In this document: positions 1 to 8,284 of the stretch, in pieces
Layout: each line of letters opens with the position of its first letter
Numbering within the stretch: position 1 is the first letter of the stretch
Notes under the pieces: model-generated
What the model was told of the DNA's origin: nothing
Seen by the model: only the letters and a program-made list of their open reading frames with translations
Databases searched by the model: none
Assembly: GCA_035388225.1 (NCBI GenBank)
Contig: DAOOPM010000002.1
Span: forward strand, 145,031-209,030
Source: SB25 sp029560875
Lineage (GTDB): Bacteria > Bacteroidota > Bacteroidia > Bacteroidales > Tenuifilaceae
Direction of reading: 5' to 3'
Length of the DNA: 64,000 bases
Program-made: the position numbers and the translations under genes

Positions 1-2054
1 CCTTTAAAGAAGTTCCGGAACTTGATAAGGAGCGAAAATCGACAAATGAGTTAGTTCGCTCAACTTTGGAGTATGCCCAAGTACTGGAGGGAACAGTAAG
101 GCAAACAGGAGTTCACGCCTGTGGTATTATTATTGGTCGCGACGATTTGGAGGAGTACGTTCCTTTATCGACAAACAAGGAAACATCGCTATTTGTTACG
201 CAGTACGAAGGTTCTCACGTTGAGGATATTGGATTACTGAAGATGGACTTCCTTGGGTTGAAAACGCTTTCAATTATAAAGGATGCATTGCAGTTGGTTA
301 AAGAATCGACCGGAAAAGACCTTGATATTGATAAAATTCCGCTGAACGACCCCAAAACGTTCGAGTTGTTTTCAAAAGGCGAAACCACCGCAATATTCCA
401 GTTCGAGTCGCCCGGGATGAAAAAGCATATGCGAGCCTTGGAACCCAACCGCTTTGAGGACTTAATCGCCATGAACGCGCTTTACCGTCCGGGTCCTATG
501 GAGTACATTCCAAGTTTCATTAACCGTAAACACGGACGCGAAAAGATTGAGTACGACATTGCCGATATGGAGGAGTACTTGAAGGATACCTATGGTATTA
601 CGGTATACCAGGAGCAGGTGATGTTATTATCGCAGAAATTGGCTGGTTTTACCAAAGGACAAGCCGATGCGCTGCGTAAAGCGATGGGTAAGAAACTCCG
701 CAAGGTAATGGACGAACTTAAGGAGAAATTTATTGAGGGCTGTTCAAAGAACGGACACGATAAGGCCAAAGTGGAAAAGGTTTGGACAGACTGGGAGGCC
801 TTTGCGGAATACGCTTTCAACAAATCGCACTCAACTTGCTATGCTTACGTTGCTTATCAAACTGCATATATAAAAGCACACTACCCTAGCCAGTTTATGG
901 CTGCTGTGCTAAGCCGAAACCTATCGGACATAAAGAAAATCACAATCTTTATGGACGAATGCCGTCGCATGGGCATTCAGGTACTAGGCCCCGATGTTAA
1001 CGAGAGTCATTACAAATTCTCGGTTATGCCCAATGGCGATATCCGCTTTGGATTAGGCGCAATTAAAGGGATGGGCGAGAATGCTGTGGCTAACATCATC
1101 GAAACCCGAAAAAATGGCGGTAAATTCAAGGATATCTACGACTTTATGGAGCGCGTAAACCTTCAAACTGTCAATAAGAAAAACTTGGAGGTACTTGTGG
1201 TTTCAGGTGCTTTTGAAAACTTGAGTCCAGTTAGCCGGAGCACATATCTTACACCAGACCCTAGAGGTGGTACTTACCTCGAAACCTTGATGCGTTGGGG
1301 TGTAAAGGCTCAAACCGAGAAGCAGAGTAGCCAGATGTCGCTTTTTGGAACAAGTGGTGATTTTGAAATGCCAAAACCCGAAATTCCAAAGGTTGAGGAA
1401 TGGCCAACTATAGAGTTGCTGAACCGCGAGAAGGATGTTATTGGGATTTACCTTTCGGCACATCCGTTGGATGAGTTTAGGTTTGAGATTGAGAACCTGT
1501 GCAACGTTACGCTGGCCGACCTTAAAAACATGGAGCAGTACAAGGATCGTGACGTAACTATAGCAGGAATGATTATTGCTGCAAAAATTGACACTACCAA
1601 AAACGGAAAACCTTACGGCCGACTTACGCTTGAGGATTACTCCGATACAATGGAGATAATGCTTTTCGGAAAAGATTTTGAAACATTCCGCAACTTTTGC
1701 TATACTGGCTATATGGTTATGATTAAAGGAAAAGTTCAGCCCAAAGCATTTAGGCCTGAGGAACTTGAACTCAAAATCAGAACTATTACGATGCTTTACG
1801 AGGTTAGGGAGCAGCAAATTAAGGGAATTACAATAACCTTACCGCTAACCGAAGTGAACGATATTCTGATTGATGACTTTATCAAACTATCATCGAAAGA
1901 CAAAGCCAAAGTTTTGCTAAAATTTAAAATTGTTGACCCAGAGAATAGAGTCTCTGTCGATTTATTCTCTCGCTCTTTTAAAGTAAATATAACAAATGAG
2001 TTTGTTAATTTCTTAAAGGATAACGAAATGGATTTTAAATTATCGGCCGATTAA
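1..2054 (+). CDS. dnaE: DNA polymerase III alpha subunit, C-terminal part (5' end outside window)
   Basis: This is the replicative polymerase subunit that extends DNA at the fork. The frame is open from base 3, with no start codon, so the N-terminal PHP domain and most of the palm lie outside the window. The motif KMDFLGL (Asp codon at 246-248) is the family signature carrying the third catalytic Asp; the paired PDxD aspartates are upstream and not visible. After it come the fingers region with RPGPM (about nt 487-501), a helix-hairpin-helix region, and an OB-fold near nt 1550-1690. About 683 residues are present, which fits the usual C-terminal two thirds of DnaE. The TTG at 66 is an internal Leu codon, not a start. 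The downstream trxA gene has its own promoter box. Confidence 0.97.
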   Translation, partial: FKEVPELDKERKSTNELVRSTLEYAQVLEGTVRQTGVHACGIIIGRDDLEEYVPLSTNKETSLFVTQYEGSHVEDIGLLKMDFLGLKTLSIIKDALQLVKESTGKDLDIDKIPLNDPKTFELFSKGETTAIFQFESPGMKKHMRALEPNRFEDLIAMNALYRPGPMEYIPSFINRKHGREKIEYDIADMEEYLKDTYGITVYQEQVMLLSQKLAGFTKGQADALRKAMGKKLRKVMDELKEKFIEGCSKNGHDKAKVEKVWTDWEAFAEYAFNKSHSTCYAYVAYQTAYIKAHYPSQFMAAVLSRNLSDIKKITIFMDECRRMGIQVLGPDVNESHYKFSVMPNGDIRFGLGAIKGMGENAVANIIETRKNGGKFKDIYDFMERVNLQTVNKKNLEVLVVSGAFENLSPVSRSTYLTPDPRGGTYLETLMRWGVKAQTEKQSSQMSLFGTSGDFEMPKPEIPKVEEWPTIELLNREKDVIGIYLSAHPLDEFRFEIENLCNVTLADLKNMEQYKDRDVTIAGMIIAAKIDTTKNGKPYGRLTLEDYSDTMEIMLFGKDFETFRNFCYTGYMVMIKGKVQPKAFRPEELELKIRTITMLYEVREQQIKGITITLPLTEVNDILIDDFIKLSSKDKAKVLLKFKIVDPENRVSVDLFSRSFKVNITNEFVNFLKDNEMDFKLSAD

Positions 2055-2076
2055 ACTTTTGAATTTCTTTTTCGTT

Positions 2077-2084
2077 TATTTTTG
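2077..2084 (+). promoter_or_regulatory. -7 box (TATTTTTG) for trxA
   Basis: The octamer matches the Bacteroidota -7 consensus TAnnTTTG and lies 39 bases before the trxA start. A TTTG at 2058-2061 could be the -33 element, but the 15-base gap is shorter than the usual 17-23. The site suggests that trxA is transcribed apart from dnaE. Confidence 0.55.
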
Positions 2085-2122
2085 TAATTTTAGAAGTCGA
2101 AAATTTTAAAACAACATTAGAT

Positions 2123-2440
2123 ATGGCACTACAAGTAACAGATTCAAATTTTGATGAGTTAGTACTAAACTCAGGAAAACCAGCATTGGTTGATTTTTGG
2201 GCAGAATGGTGTGGCCCTTGCAGAATGATTGCTCCTTACGTTGAGCAAATTGCCGAGGAATATAAAGACAAAGCTGTTGTGGCAAAGGTTGATGTTGACA
2301 GTTGCCCAGGTATTGCTGCACGTTATGGAATCAGGAACATTCCTACAATCCTTTTCTTTAAAGGTGGTGAACAAGTTGACAAACAGGTTGGCGCAGTTCC
2401 AAAAAGCAACTTGGTGGCTAAACTAGAGGCGTTACTATAA
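2123..2440 (+). CDS. trxA: Thioredoxin
   Basis: This is a small cytoplasmic disulfide reductase that donates electrons to ribonucleotide reductase, peroxiredoxins and similar partners after reduction by thioredoxin reductase. The protein has 105 residues, the usual size. The redox motif WCGPC is at residues 29-33, preceded by the conserved buried Asp24 and Phe/Trp strand, and the cis-proline motif NIPT follows near residue 73. The start ATG fits the family N-terminus exactly. The gene has its own upstream promoter box and is closed by a strong terminator, so it is probably monocistronic. Confidence 0.97.
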   Translation: MALQVTDSNFDELVLNSGKPALVDFWAEWCGPCRMIAPYVEQIAEEYKDKAVVAKVDVDSCPGIAARYGIRNIPTILFFKGGEQVDKQVGAVPKSNLVAKLEALL

Positions 2441-2460
2441 TTTTAAGCAATTATATTTGG

Positions 2461-2485
2461 GGTCGGGTTTCCCCCGACCTTTTTT
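2461..2485 (+). terminator. Intrinsic terminator after trxA
   Basis: A 7-bp GC-rich stem (GGTCGGG at 2461-2467 with CCCGACC at 2473-2479) is followed by six T (2480-2485). It ends the trxA transcript before the LOG gene. Confidence 0.9.
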
Positions 2486-2511
2486 ATTTTATCTATCTAA
2501 AGTTTTTTACT

Positions 2512-3087
2512 ATGAAAGTTTGCGTTTACTGTGCATCGAGCAACAAGGTTGATGAGAAATACTTTAAAGCCACCGAGATTTTGGCCAAAAACTTAGCCAA
2601 GAATGGAATTACTTCCGTTTACGGAGGAGGCTCAAATGGATTGATGGGATGTCTTGCCGATACAGCGCTACATGAGGGAGGAAAAGTGATTGGCATTCTT
2701 CCTCACTTTATGGACAAGGTGGAGTGGGGTCATAAAAACCTTACAGAGCTTATCCTTGTTAAGGATATGCACGAACGCAAACGCCTTTTAATTGAAGGCG
2801 TGGATGCTGTGGTGGCGCTTCCTGGCGGTTGTGGAACCTTGGAGGAATTGATGGAGGTTATCACGCTAAAACGACTTGGCAAATTCACCAAGCCAATAAT
2901 AATTCTTAATACCGATGGGTTTTACAATCACTTAAAAGCACTTCTGGATAAAATGGTTGAGGAGCGCTTTATGCGTACAGAGCATAACGATATTTGGACT
3001 TTTGTAGATAAACCCGAAGATATTATTCCTGCAATACACTCTGCTCCAAAGTGGGATAGCGATGCAATAAACTTTGCTGCAGTATAA
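2512..3087 (+). CDS. LOG family phosphoribohydrolase (TIGR00730 type)
   Basis: Proteins of this family cleave nucleoside 5'-monophosphates to a free base and ribose 5-phosphate; in plants and actinobacteria this activates cytokinins, while the bacterial substrate is often unknown. The 191-residue protein has the Rossmann-like GGGSNGLMG loop (residues 38-46) and the diagnostic PGGCGTLEE motif (104-112), which carries the catalytic Glu, with the preceding MHERKR segment (86-91) supplying the catalytic Arg. It lies between the trxA terminator and a convergent purine nucleoside phosphorylase. A joint role in purine salvage is possible but is only an inference from position. Confidence 0.9.
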   Translation: MKVCVYCASSNKVDEKYFKATEILAKNLAKNGITSVYGGGSNGLMGCLADTALHEGGKVIGILPHFMDKVEWGHKNLTELILVKDMHERKRLLIEGVDAVVALPGGCGTLEELMEVITLKRLGKFTKPIIILNTDGFYNHLKALLDKMVEERFMRTEHNDIWTFVDKPEDIIPAIHSAPKWDSDAINFAAV

Positions 3088-3094
3088 CAATAAG

Positions 3095-3133
3095 ATAACC
3101 CCTACAGGTGCTGAAACTTCTTGTAGGGGTTAT
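3095..3133. terminator. Bidirectional hairpin between convergent genes
   Basis: A perfect 12-bp stem (3095-3106 with 3122-3133) lies just after the LOG gene. There is no long T-run next to it. A second smaller hairpin (AGACTAT at 3158-3164 with ATAGTCT at 3169-3175) is followed by TTATTT. Together they fill the gap between the LOG gene and the convergent PNP gene and probably stop transcription from both sides. Confidence 0.6.
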
Positions 3134-3179
3134 TAGACAATAAAGTCAGAATGTTTTAGACTATTCAAATAGTCTTTAT

Positions 3180-3989
3180 TTAAAGTTTAGTAAGCATTTG
3201 TTTCATTATGAGTGTCATTTTCTGCTCAGCCATTGCGCCAACCTTTTGCACCTCCTCGTGAGATACTTCTACAATTTTACCCGGAACGCCCAAGTCGGTA
3301 ATAATTGATATTGCAAACACAGGAATATTCATGTGATGAGCAACAATAACCTCTGGAACGGTTGACATACCAACGGTATCGCCACCAATAATTCTGAAAT
3401 AAACGTACTCCTTAGGTGTTTCAAATGTTGGACCAGTTGTTCCAACGTAGCAACCCTGCTGTAGTTTAATTCCGTTTGCAGCAGCAACCTCTTTGGCTAA
3501 GGCCATTAATGCTGGGTCGTAGGTTTTGTGCATGTCGGGGAAGCGTGGGCCTAACTCGTTGATGTTTGGTCCAATTAGTGGATTTGGCATTAGGTTGATA
3601 TGGTCGTTTATAAGCATTAAATCGCCAATCTCAAAATCAGGATTTACGCCACCACTTGCGTTTGAAACGAATAACTGTTTAATGCCAAGGAACTTCATTA
3701 CACGAACAGGGAATGTTACCTGTTTCATATCGTAACCCTCATAAAAATGGAACCGACCCTGCATTGCAACAACCCTTTTGCCGCCAAGTAAGCCAAAAAT
3801 TAAGCGACCCGAATGGCCTTCAACAGTTGATACTGGGAAATTAGGAATGTCCCTATAGTTAATAATTTCCTGCTTTTCAATTTCTCTAACTAATCCACCA
3901 AGTCCTGTACCTAGAATAATTCCAACTTCGGGTGTAATGGTTACCTTTCCTTTGATGTAGGCTACCGTTTGGTTAATTTTGTCCAACAT
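3180..3989 (-). CDS. punA: Purine nucleoside phosphorylase, trimeric class (PNP I)
   Basis: The enzyme splits purine nucleosides with phosphate into base and (deoxy)ribose 1-phosphate for purine salvage. Its 269 residues match the trimeric inosine/guanosine-specific class. Visible family motifs are GTGLGGL near residue 28 (phosphate loop), the VEGHSGRL segment near residue 57, and the MSTVPEVIVA motif near residue 208, which contains the substrate-binding region. The start codon lies inside the end of lpxK (17-nt overlap), so the two genes are probably translationally coupled. Confidence 0.93.
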   Translation of the reverse strand: MLDKINQTVAYIKGKVTITPEVGIILGTGLGGLVREIEKQEIINYRDIPNFPVSTVEGHSGRLIFGLLGGKRVVAMQGRFHFYEGYDMKQVTFPVRVMKFLGIKQLFVSNASGGVNPDFEIGDLMLINDHINLMPNPLIGPNINELGPRFPDMHKTYDPALMALAKEVAAANGIKLQQGCYVGTTGPTFETPKEYVYFRIIGGDTVGMSTVPEVIVAHHMNIPVFAISIITDLGVPGKIVEVSHEEVQKVGAMAEQKMTLIMKQMLTKL

Positions 3990-5013
3990 AGTCTATTATT
4001 TGTTTATTAAATTTTTCAGCGTTATTGTTCAAAAACTTGATTTTAATTGATAGATAAAACAGCCGTTGTTTAAGGTCTGCGCTTAGGTTTAGGCATCTTA
4101 TTCTTGCTGCATCCTTTTCGGTTGTTACTACCAAGGTTTCATTTGAACATTTTTCAAAGATAAGTTGAATTTCTTTTTCTGAAAAGTGATGATGGTCAGT
4201 GTAGCTTCTTTTGCCCTCAATTTGGAAGTTTTTTACAAGATAGCTGTAAAATGGCTCTGGATTTGCTATTCCTGCAATGGCGAATACTTTTTGGGAGTTG
4301 TTCGGCCTAATTTCATTTGATTCATCAGCAAAAATTGGCATAACCTCACCGTACTCGACGGTTGTAAAGTAGGTGTTCTGCTTTGCATTCAATCGCAGTT
4401 CGCCACGAATTTTGTCCATTTCTTGATTCGACAGGTTCTCTGGACATTTTGTGACAATTATAATATCGGCTCTACGTTTCTCCGAAATGCTATCGCGCAA
4501 TCTGCCTGCTGGCAGAAAAAAATCGCGGGTAATTAGGTTGTTGTAATTGGTTAGAAGAAGTGATAGCCCTGGCTTGATATATCGATGTTGAAATGCATCG
4601 TCGAGTAGGAGTACATTCATTTCCGGGAAGTTGTAGGCCAACTCATTTGTTCCATTTACTCTATCCTCATCAACTGCCACTGTTGTGTTAGGATATTTAA
4701 GTTTTATTTGAAGCGGTTCGTCGCCAACTTCATTGGCTGTTGAGGTTGTTTCAGCCAACTTAAAACCTTTGGTTTTGCGTTTGTAACCACGACTCAGTAG
4801 TCCGACTTGATATTTATTTTGAAGCAATTCGATAAGATACTCGGAGTGTGGCGTTTTTCCAGTTCCTCCAACGGTTATATTTCCAACACAAATTGTCGGA
4901 ATATCGGGGCTATACCCTTTTAGTAGGTTTATGTCGAACAAAAAATTTCTGATTTTTACTGGTATCCAGTAAAGCAGTGCAAATGGTAAAAGTAAGTATC
5001 TAAGTGTTTCCAT
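3973..5013 (-). CDS. lpxK: Tetraacyldisaccharide 4'-kinase (lipid A synthesis)
   Basis: LpxK phosphorylates the 4' position of the lipid A disaccharide precursor on the inner face of the cytoplasmic membrane. The protein has 346 residues. It starts with a hydrophobic membrane-associated segment (about residues 5-25) and carries the Walker A loop VGGTGKTP at residues 48-55, as in the family. The DDAFQHR motif near residue 140 is also characteristic. It overlaps the purine nucleoside phosphorylase gene by 17 nt and is separated from upstream sppA by a terminator, so lpxK and punA form a two-gene unit. Confidence 0.93.
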   Translation of the reverse strand: METLRYLLLPFALLYWIPVKIRNFLFDINLLKGYSPDIPTICVGNITVGGTGKTPHSEYLIELLQNKYQVGLLSRGYKRKTKGFKLAETTSTANEVGDEPLQIKLKYPNTTVAVDEDRVNGTNELAYNFPEMNVLLLDDAFQHRYIKPGLSLLLTNYNNLITRDFFLPAGRLRDSISEKRRADIIIVTKCPENLSNQEMDKIRGELRLNAKQNTYFTTVEYGEVMPIFADESNEIRPNNSQKVFAIAGIANPEPFYSYLVKNFQIEGKRSYTDHHHFSEKEIQLIFEKCSNETLVVTTEKDAARIRCLNLSADLKQRLFYLSIKIKFLNNNAEKFNKQIIDYVGQN

Positions 5014-5020
5014 ATTGTAA

Positions 5021-5051
5021 AAAAAATCATCCGAAGGTTTGCTTCGGATGA
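5021..5051 (-). terminator. Intrinsic terminator after sppA
   Basis: A perfect 10-bp stem (5027-5036 with 5042-5051, loop GTTTG) is followed on the minus strand by six T (complement of 5021-5026). It lies between the sppA stop and the lpxK start and should end the sppA transcript. Confidence 0.88.
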
Positions 5052-5105
5052 CAAAGTAACAAAAAATACTTTAATTATTTGAGTGACTAGTGATTAATGA
5101 CACTG

Positions 5106-5131
5106 TCACCAATCACCCGTCACCTGTCACT
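5106..5131. repeat. Short heptamer tandem repeat, four TCAC(C) units
   Basis: TCAC begins at 5106, 5113, 5120 and 5127, an exact 7-base period with the unit TCACCnn; the last copy is degenerate. It sits immediately after the sppA stop codon on the minus strand. No function is evident. Confidence 0.6.
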
Positions 5132-5133
5132 AA

Positions 5134-6897
5134 TTAGTATACTTCAACATCGTAAGGAATACGTGCCTGAACACCTTGGTTGTTAAGCATACTCTTAATT
5201 CTATTGTAATGCTTGTATGTAACACCAAGTTCATCCTTTAGGAAGAAAGCTTTTGCTTCGCCAGTCATTCCTTTGATTATTTCTTGGAATGGGTCTTTTT
5301 GCTCAGGAAGCTCTACCAAACGGTATTTTTCAACCTTTGCTTTTTCAGCAGCAAGTTTAATAGCAGCATTCAAACCTCCGAACTCATCAACAAGTTTGAT
5401 ATCCTTTGCGTTAACACCGCTCCATACTCTACCTTGTCCAATCTCGTCAACTTTCTCAACGGCTAAACTACGACCTTCGGCAACGTGACCGATGAATGTT
5501 TGGTAGGTTTCCTCAATGAATTTTTGTCCAACAGCTTTTTCCTCTGCTGTCATTGGGCGGAATTGGCTGAAAAAGTCAGCGTGGTCGTTGGTTTTAACAA
5601 CATCTACGTTGATACCCAATTTCTTATTCATTACATTTTGTAAGTTGAAGAATAGACCAAATACACCAATTGAACCAGTAATTGTTGTTGGGCTAGCCAT
5701 AATTGTAGTTGCAGGAGCAGCAATGTAGTAACCACCCGATGCAGCAACATCGCCCATCGATACAATAACAGGTTTTACCTTGTTGGCTAATTCTACCTCG
5801 CGCCAAATAACTTCCGATGCTAAAGCGCTACCACCAGGAGAGTTTACGCGGAATACAATAGCTTTAATTGTGCTATCGCGGCGTGCTTTGCGGATTGCGC
5901 GCGAAATTCCATCGGAACCAATAGCATCTTCGCTACCTTCGCCCATACCAATTTCACCTTGTGCGTAGATAACAGCAATTTTATCCTTGGAGAATTTTGC
6001 CTTTTTAGCAGGAACTTTGAAGTATTGTGCTAATGTAACTGTTTTAAGGTCTTCTTTCTCTGGAGTTTCGGTTAGTCCTTTTAGTTTGTCAATAAGTTGG
6101 TCTTTGTAAATTAAACTGTCAACCAATTTATTATCGATGCAAGATTTTCCATTGAAAATCTCCATATCGTTGGCTAAACGGTTCAATTCTTCAACAGAAA
6201 TGTTACGTGCTTTAGAAATACCATCAACCCAATGGTTCCAGATTGAACCCATGTAAGTTAAAGTTTGCTCACGGTTCTCAGGGCTCATTTTGTCGAGCAT
6301 AAAAGGTTCAACGGCACTTTTAAATTTACCGTGACGAAGAATTTGAGGTTCAACACCTAATTTTTCTAAAGCACCTTTGAAGAACATAATTTCGGAACGT
6401 AATCCCATCCACTCAACCATACCTTCTGGGTTTAAGTAAACTTTGTCTGATACAGTGGCTAGGTAGTATGCTTTTTGGCTGTAAGTATCGCTATAGCTAA
6501 TAATGAATTTTCCTGAAGTTTTAAAATCGATTAGCGCATCGCGGATTTCCTCCGTGGTTGCAGCGCCTGCTCCAACAGCGTCAATTTCCATGAAAATACC
6601 CTTAATATTTGGGTCTTCCTTGGCTTCGGTAATTGCTTTAAGAATTTTATTAAGTCCCATGCTGCTTTGTGGCTGCATCGACATAAAATCGAACCCTTTG
6701 AAAGGATTATCGCTTGCACGGTCAACGATTTCTTGGTTAAAATCAACATAAAGTATTGAGTTTTCTTTAACTTCGGTTGCTTTATCTCCAGCCGAAACCA
6801 TTGCACCAATTACTCCAATCATTACAAAGAACAGAAGAAGCAACGAAATGAATACACCCAATATGGTGATTAATAGATGTTTGAAAAAATTTTTCAT
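5134..6897 (-). CDS. sppA: Signal peptide peptidase SppA, 67K type
   Basis: SppA is an inner-membrane serine protease that degrades cleaved signal peptides, with its catalytic domains on the periplasmic side. The 587-residue protein has an N-terminal membrane segment (about residues 8-33) and the duplicated architecture of the long form. The N-terminal repeat carries the catalytic Lys region HGKFKSAVEPF (about residues 184-194). The C-terminal repeat carries the nucleophile motif VAASGGYYIAAP (about 383-394). Both dyad halves are therefore present. A perfect terminator follows it, and a promoter box lies 66 nt upstream. Confidence 0.95.
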   Translation of the reverse strand: MKNFFKHLLITILGVFISLLLLFFVMIGVIGAMVSAGDKATEVKENSILYVDFNQEIVDRASDNPFKGFDFMSMQPQSSMGLNKILKAITEAKEDPNIKGIFMEIDAVGAGAATTEEIRDALIDFKTSGKFIISYSDTYSQKAYYLATVSDKVYLNPEGMVEWMGLRSEIMFFKGALEKLGVEPQILRHGKFKSAVEPFMLDKMSPENREQTLTYMGSIWNHWVDGISKARNISVEELNRLANDMEIFNGKSCIDNKLVDSLIYKDQLIDKLKGLTETPEKEDLKTVTLAQYFKVPAKKAKFSKDKIAVIYAQGEIGMGEGSEDAIGSDGISRAIRKARRDSTIKAIVFRVNSPGGSALASEVIWREVELANKVKPVIVSMGDVAASGGYYIAAPATTIMASPTTITGSIGVFGLFFNLQNVMNKKLGINVDVVKTNDHADFFSQFRPMTAEEKAVGQKFIEETYQTFIGHVAEGRSLAVEKVDEIGQGRVWSGVNAKDIKLVDEFGGLNAAIKLAAEKAKVEKYRLVELPEQKDPFQEIIKGMTGEAKAFFLKDELGVTYKHYNRIKSMLNNQGVQARIPYDVEVY

Positions 6898-6962
6898 ATT
6901 TTTAGTGGTTTAGTGATAATACTATTTGACATTTTAGCATGTGATTTGTTACATACTAAAAT

Positions 6963-6970
6963 CAAATTTA
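6963..6970 (-). promoter_or_regulatory. -7 box (TAAATTTG) for sppA
   Basis: Read on the minus strand the octamer fits TAnnTTTG exactly. It lies 66 bases before the sppA start. No good -33 element is seen at the expected distance, so the call rests on the -7 box alone. Confidence 0.4.
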
Positions 6971-7104
6971 ATCAAAATATAATTGCTATAAGTTGTTGGG
7001 AAATAACTTTTTTTAATTCAATACGTATTCATAAAGTTGATAATCTGTTTATTAGTTTGTTTGAAAATATTTTGCGTATTAAGATTATTTATTAAAATTT
7101 ACAA

Positions 7105-7112
7105 TAAGTTTG
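7105..7112 (+). promoter_or_regulatory. -7 box (TAAGTTTG) for folK
   Basis: The octamer is an exact TAnnTTTG followed by C, 22 bases before the ATG at 7134. It overlaps the upstream in-frame TTG at 7110, so that TTG cannot be the translation start. Confidence 0.6.
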
Positions 7113-7133
7113 CAACGCTTTAAATTGAATGAG

Positions 7134-7637
7134 ATGGCAAAGGTATTTTTCACTATAGGAGGCAATATTGGCGATAGAGTTTTTAATCTTCAGGAAACTT
7201 GCAGGTTAATTAATAGCCGTATTGGATGTATTCGTAAACAGTCATCTATTTACGAGTCAGAGCCCTGGGGTTTTAGCAGTGAGTTAAATTTTCTGAATCA
7301 GGTTATAGTGGTCGAGACCAACTTAAGCCCTGCTGCAATAATGCTGGAAATATCGTATATAGAATCAAAAATGGGGCGTGTTAGGAATGGTGCGGGTTAC
7401 GCTTCGCGTACTATGGATATTGATATCCTTTTTTACGACCATCAAATAATGCTTACCCCCGATTTAATTGTACCTCACAAGCAAATGCATAAGCGCCGTT
7501 TTGTGCTTGAACCTTTAAATGAGATTGCGCCAGATTTTATTCATCCACTTTTTTCACTTACCTCACACGAATTGCTCGTAACTTGTACCGATGAGTCTAA
7601 GGTGTGGAAGTTTGAGCGCGCAGAAGTAGGAAATTAA
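7134..7637 (+). CDS. folK: 2-amino-4-hydroxy-6-hydroxymethyldihydropteridine pyrophosphokinase
   Basis: HPPK transfers pyrophosphate from ATP to 6-hydroxymethyl-dihydropterin in folate synthesis. With the ATG at 7134 the protein has 167 residues and begins MAKVFFTIGGNIGDR, the typical HPPK N-terminus. An in-frame TTG at 7110 would add eight residues but lies inside the promoter box. The SRTMDIDILFYD segment contains the two conserved magnesium-binding Asp residues, and PHKQMHKRRFVLEPL is the family C-terminal signature. It stands alone on the plus strand, divergent from sppA and convergent with small membrane-protein genes. Confidence 0.95.
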   Translation: MAKVFFTIGGNIGDRVFNLQETCRLINSRIGCIRKQSSIYESEPWGFSSELNFLNQVIVVETNLSPAAIMLEISYIESKMGRVRNGAGYASRTMDIDILFYDHQIMLTPDLIVPHKQMHKRRFVLEPLNEIAPDFIHPLFSLTSHELLVTCTDESKVWKFERAEVGN

Positions 7638-7644
7638 GAAAGTA

Positions 7645-7848
7645 TTATTTTTTTCGGTCAAAATACTCCCGAACCGTAAGAATAATTGCCAGAATAAGCC
7701 CTAACTGGATAGCCGATTGCCAGCCATATGCAACATTTCCGTGTAGGAAGTATGAGTATAACACTTTTACTAAAACACTCACTGCAAATGCAAGGATGAA
7801 TATCCCTGCAAATACTAAAAAAAGATTCATACGTTTCATAGGCTTCAA
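7645..7848 (-). CDS. Small two-span membrane protein, unknown function
   Basis: I do not recognise this 67-residue protein. It has two hydrophobic helices (about residues 9-30 and 44-59) and a charged tail ending YFDRKK. The start could also be the Met at residue 5. Its start lies 3 bases from the stop of the next gene upstream (7852), so the two were probably one operon of small membrane proteins. Confidence 0.6.
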   Translation of the reverse strand: MKPMKRMNLFLVFAGIFILAFAVSVLVKVLYSYFLHGNVAYGWQSAIQLGLILAIILTVREYFDRKK

Positions 7849-7851
7849 TAT

Positions 7852-8231
7852 TTAAGAGTTTTTACGTTTTAGATAATGGCTTAACAGGAACAGAATTCCA
7901 ATTAGAATAAATGGTAGGTTAATGGTTAGCAGTATAGTAGCGGTAATCCACACAGAATGGTTCATCGCATAATTGTGGGTTGCAATAAACGGTGCAAAGG
8001 CTAGCCCAATCGCGATAAAAATAATTCCTCCTACTCTTTCCCATTTCCAAGCAATGAGTAAAATATGGTTAATATGTACGATGGAATAAGGTGAACTACA
8101 AATGCAGCGAGTTTTTTCCAAAGGGAATGGTTGCCTTCAAATGAGTCCAACGCAAACATACTGATGAATAGTATTGCCAAAATACAGAGAATCCGTGGTG
8201 TCCAATGGAAGATTTTGAGAGTTTTGTTCAT
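7852..8231 (-). pseudogene. Small four-span membrane protein with a frameshift
   Basis: Two overlapping frames each encode part of one protein. The first (start 8231) gives an N-terminal half beginning MNKTLKIFHWTPRIL and running to HLIPSYILTI. The second continues as LLIAWKWERVGG and ends in LKRKNS at 7852. Joined, they give about 126 residues with four hydrophobic helices, the pattern of a small membrane-protein family common in Bacteroidota that has the landmarks WxPRIL, FALDxFE, HLIPS and AWKWE. The break is at the four-base A/T homopolymer at 8060-8063. One extra base there (five instead of four) restores a continuous frame. It is either a sequencing error in a homopolymer or a real inactivating deletion; the sequence alone cannot tell. 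Confidence 0.8.
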
Positions 8232-8284
8232 AGTTATTCAGCAAGTAATTCCAAAGTTACCACTTAATTATACCCGTGTCAATT

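Noticed and set aside
1203..1817. A 204-codon minus-strand open frame inside dnaE
   Set aside because: It lies completely opposite conserved DnaE sequence and shows no recognisable protein motif; other long antisense frames opposite sdhB, sdhA, parC and parE were rejected for the same reason.
5090..5134. A CRISPR-like array near sppA
   Set aside because: The repeat unit is 7 bases with no unique spacers, so it is a simple tandem repeat.
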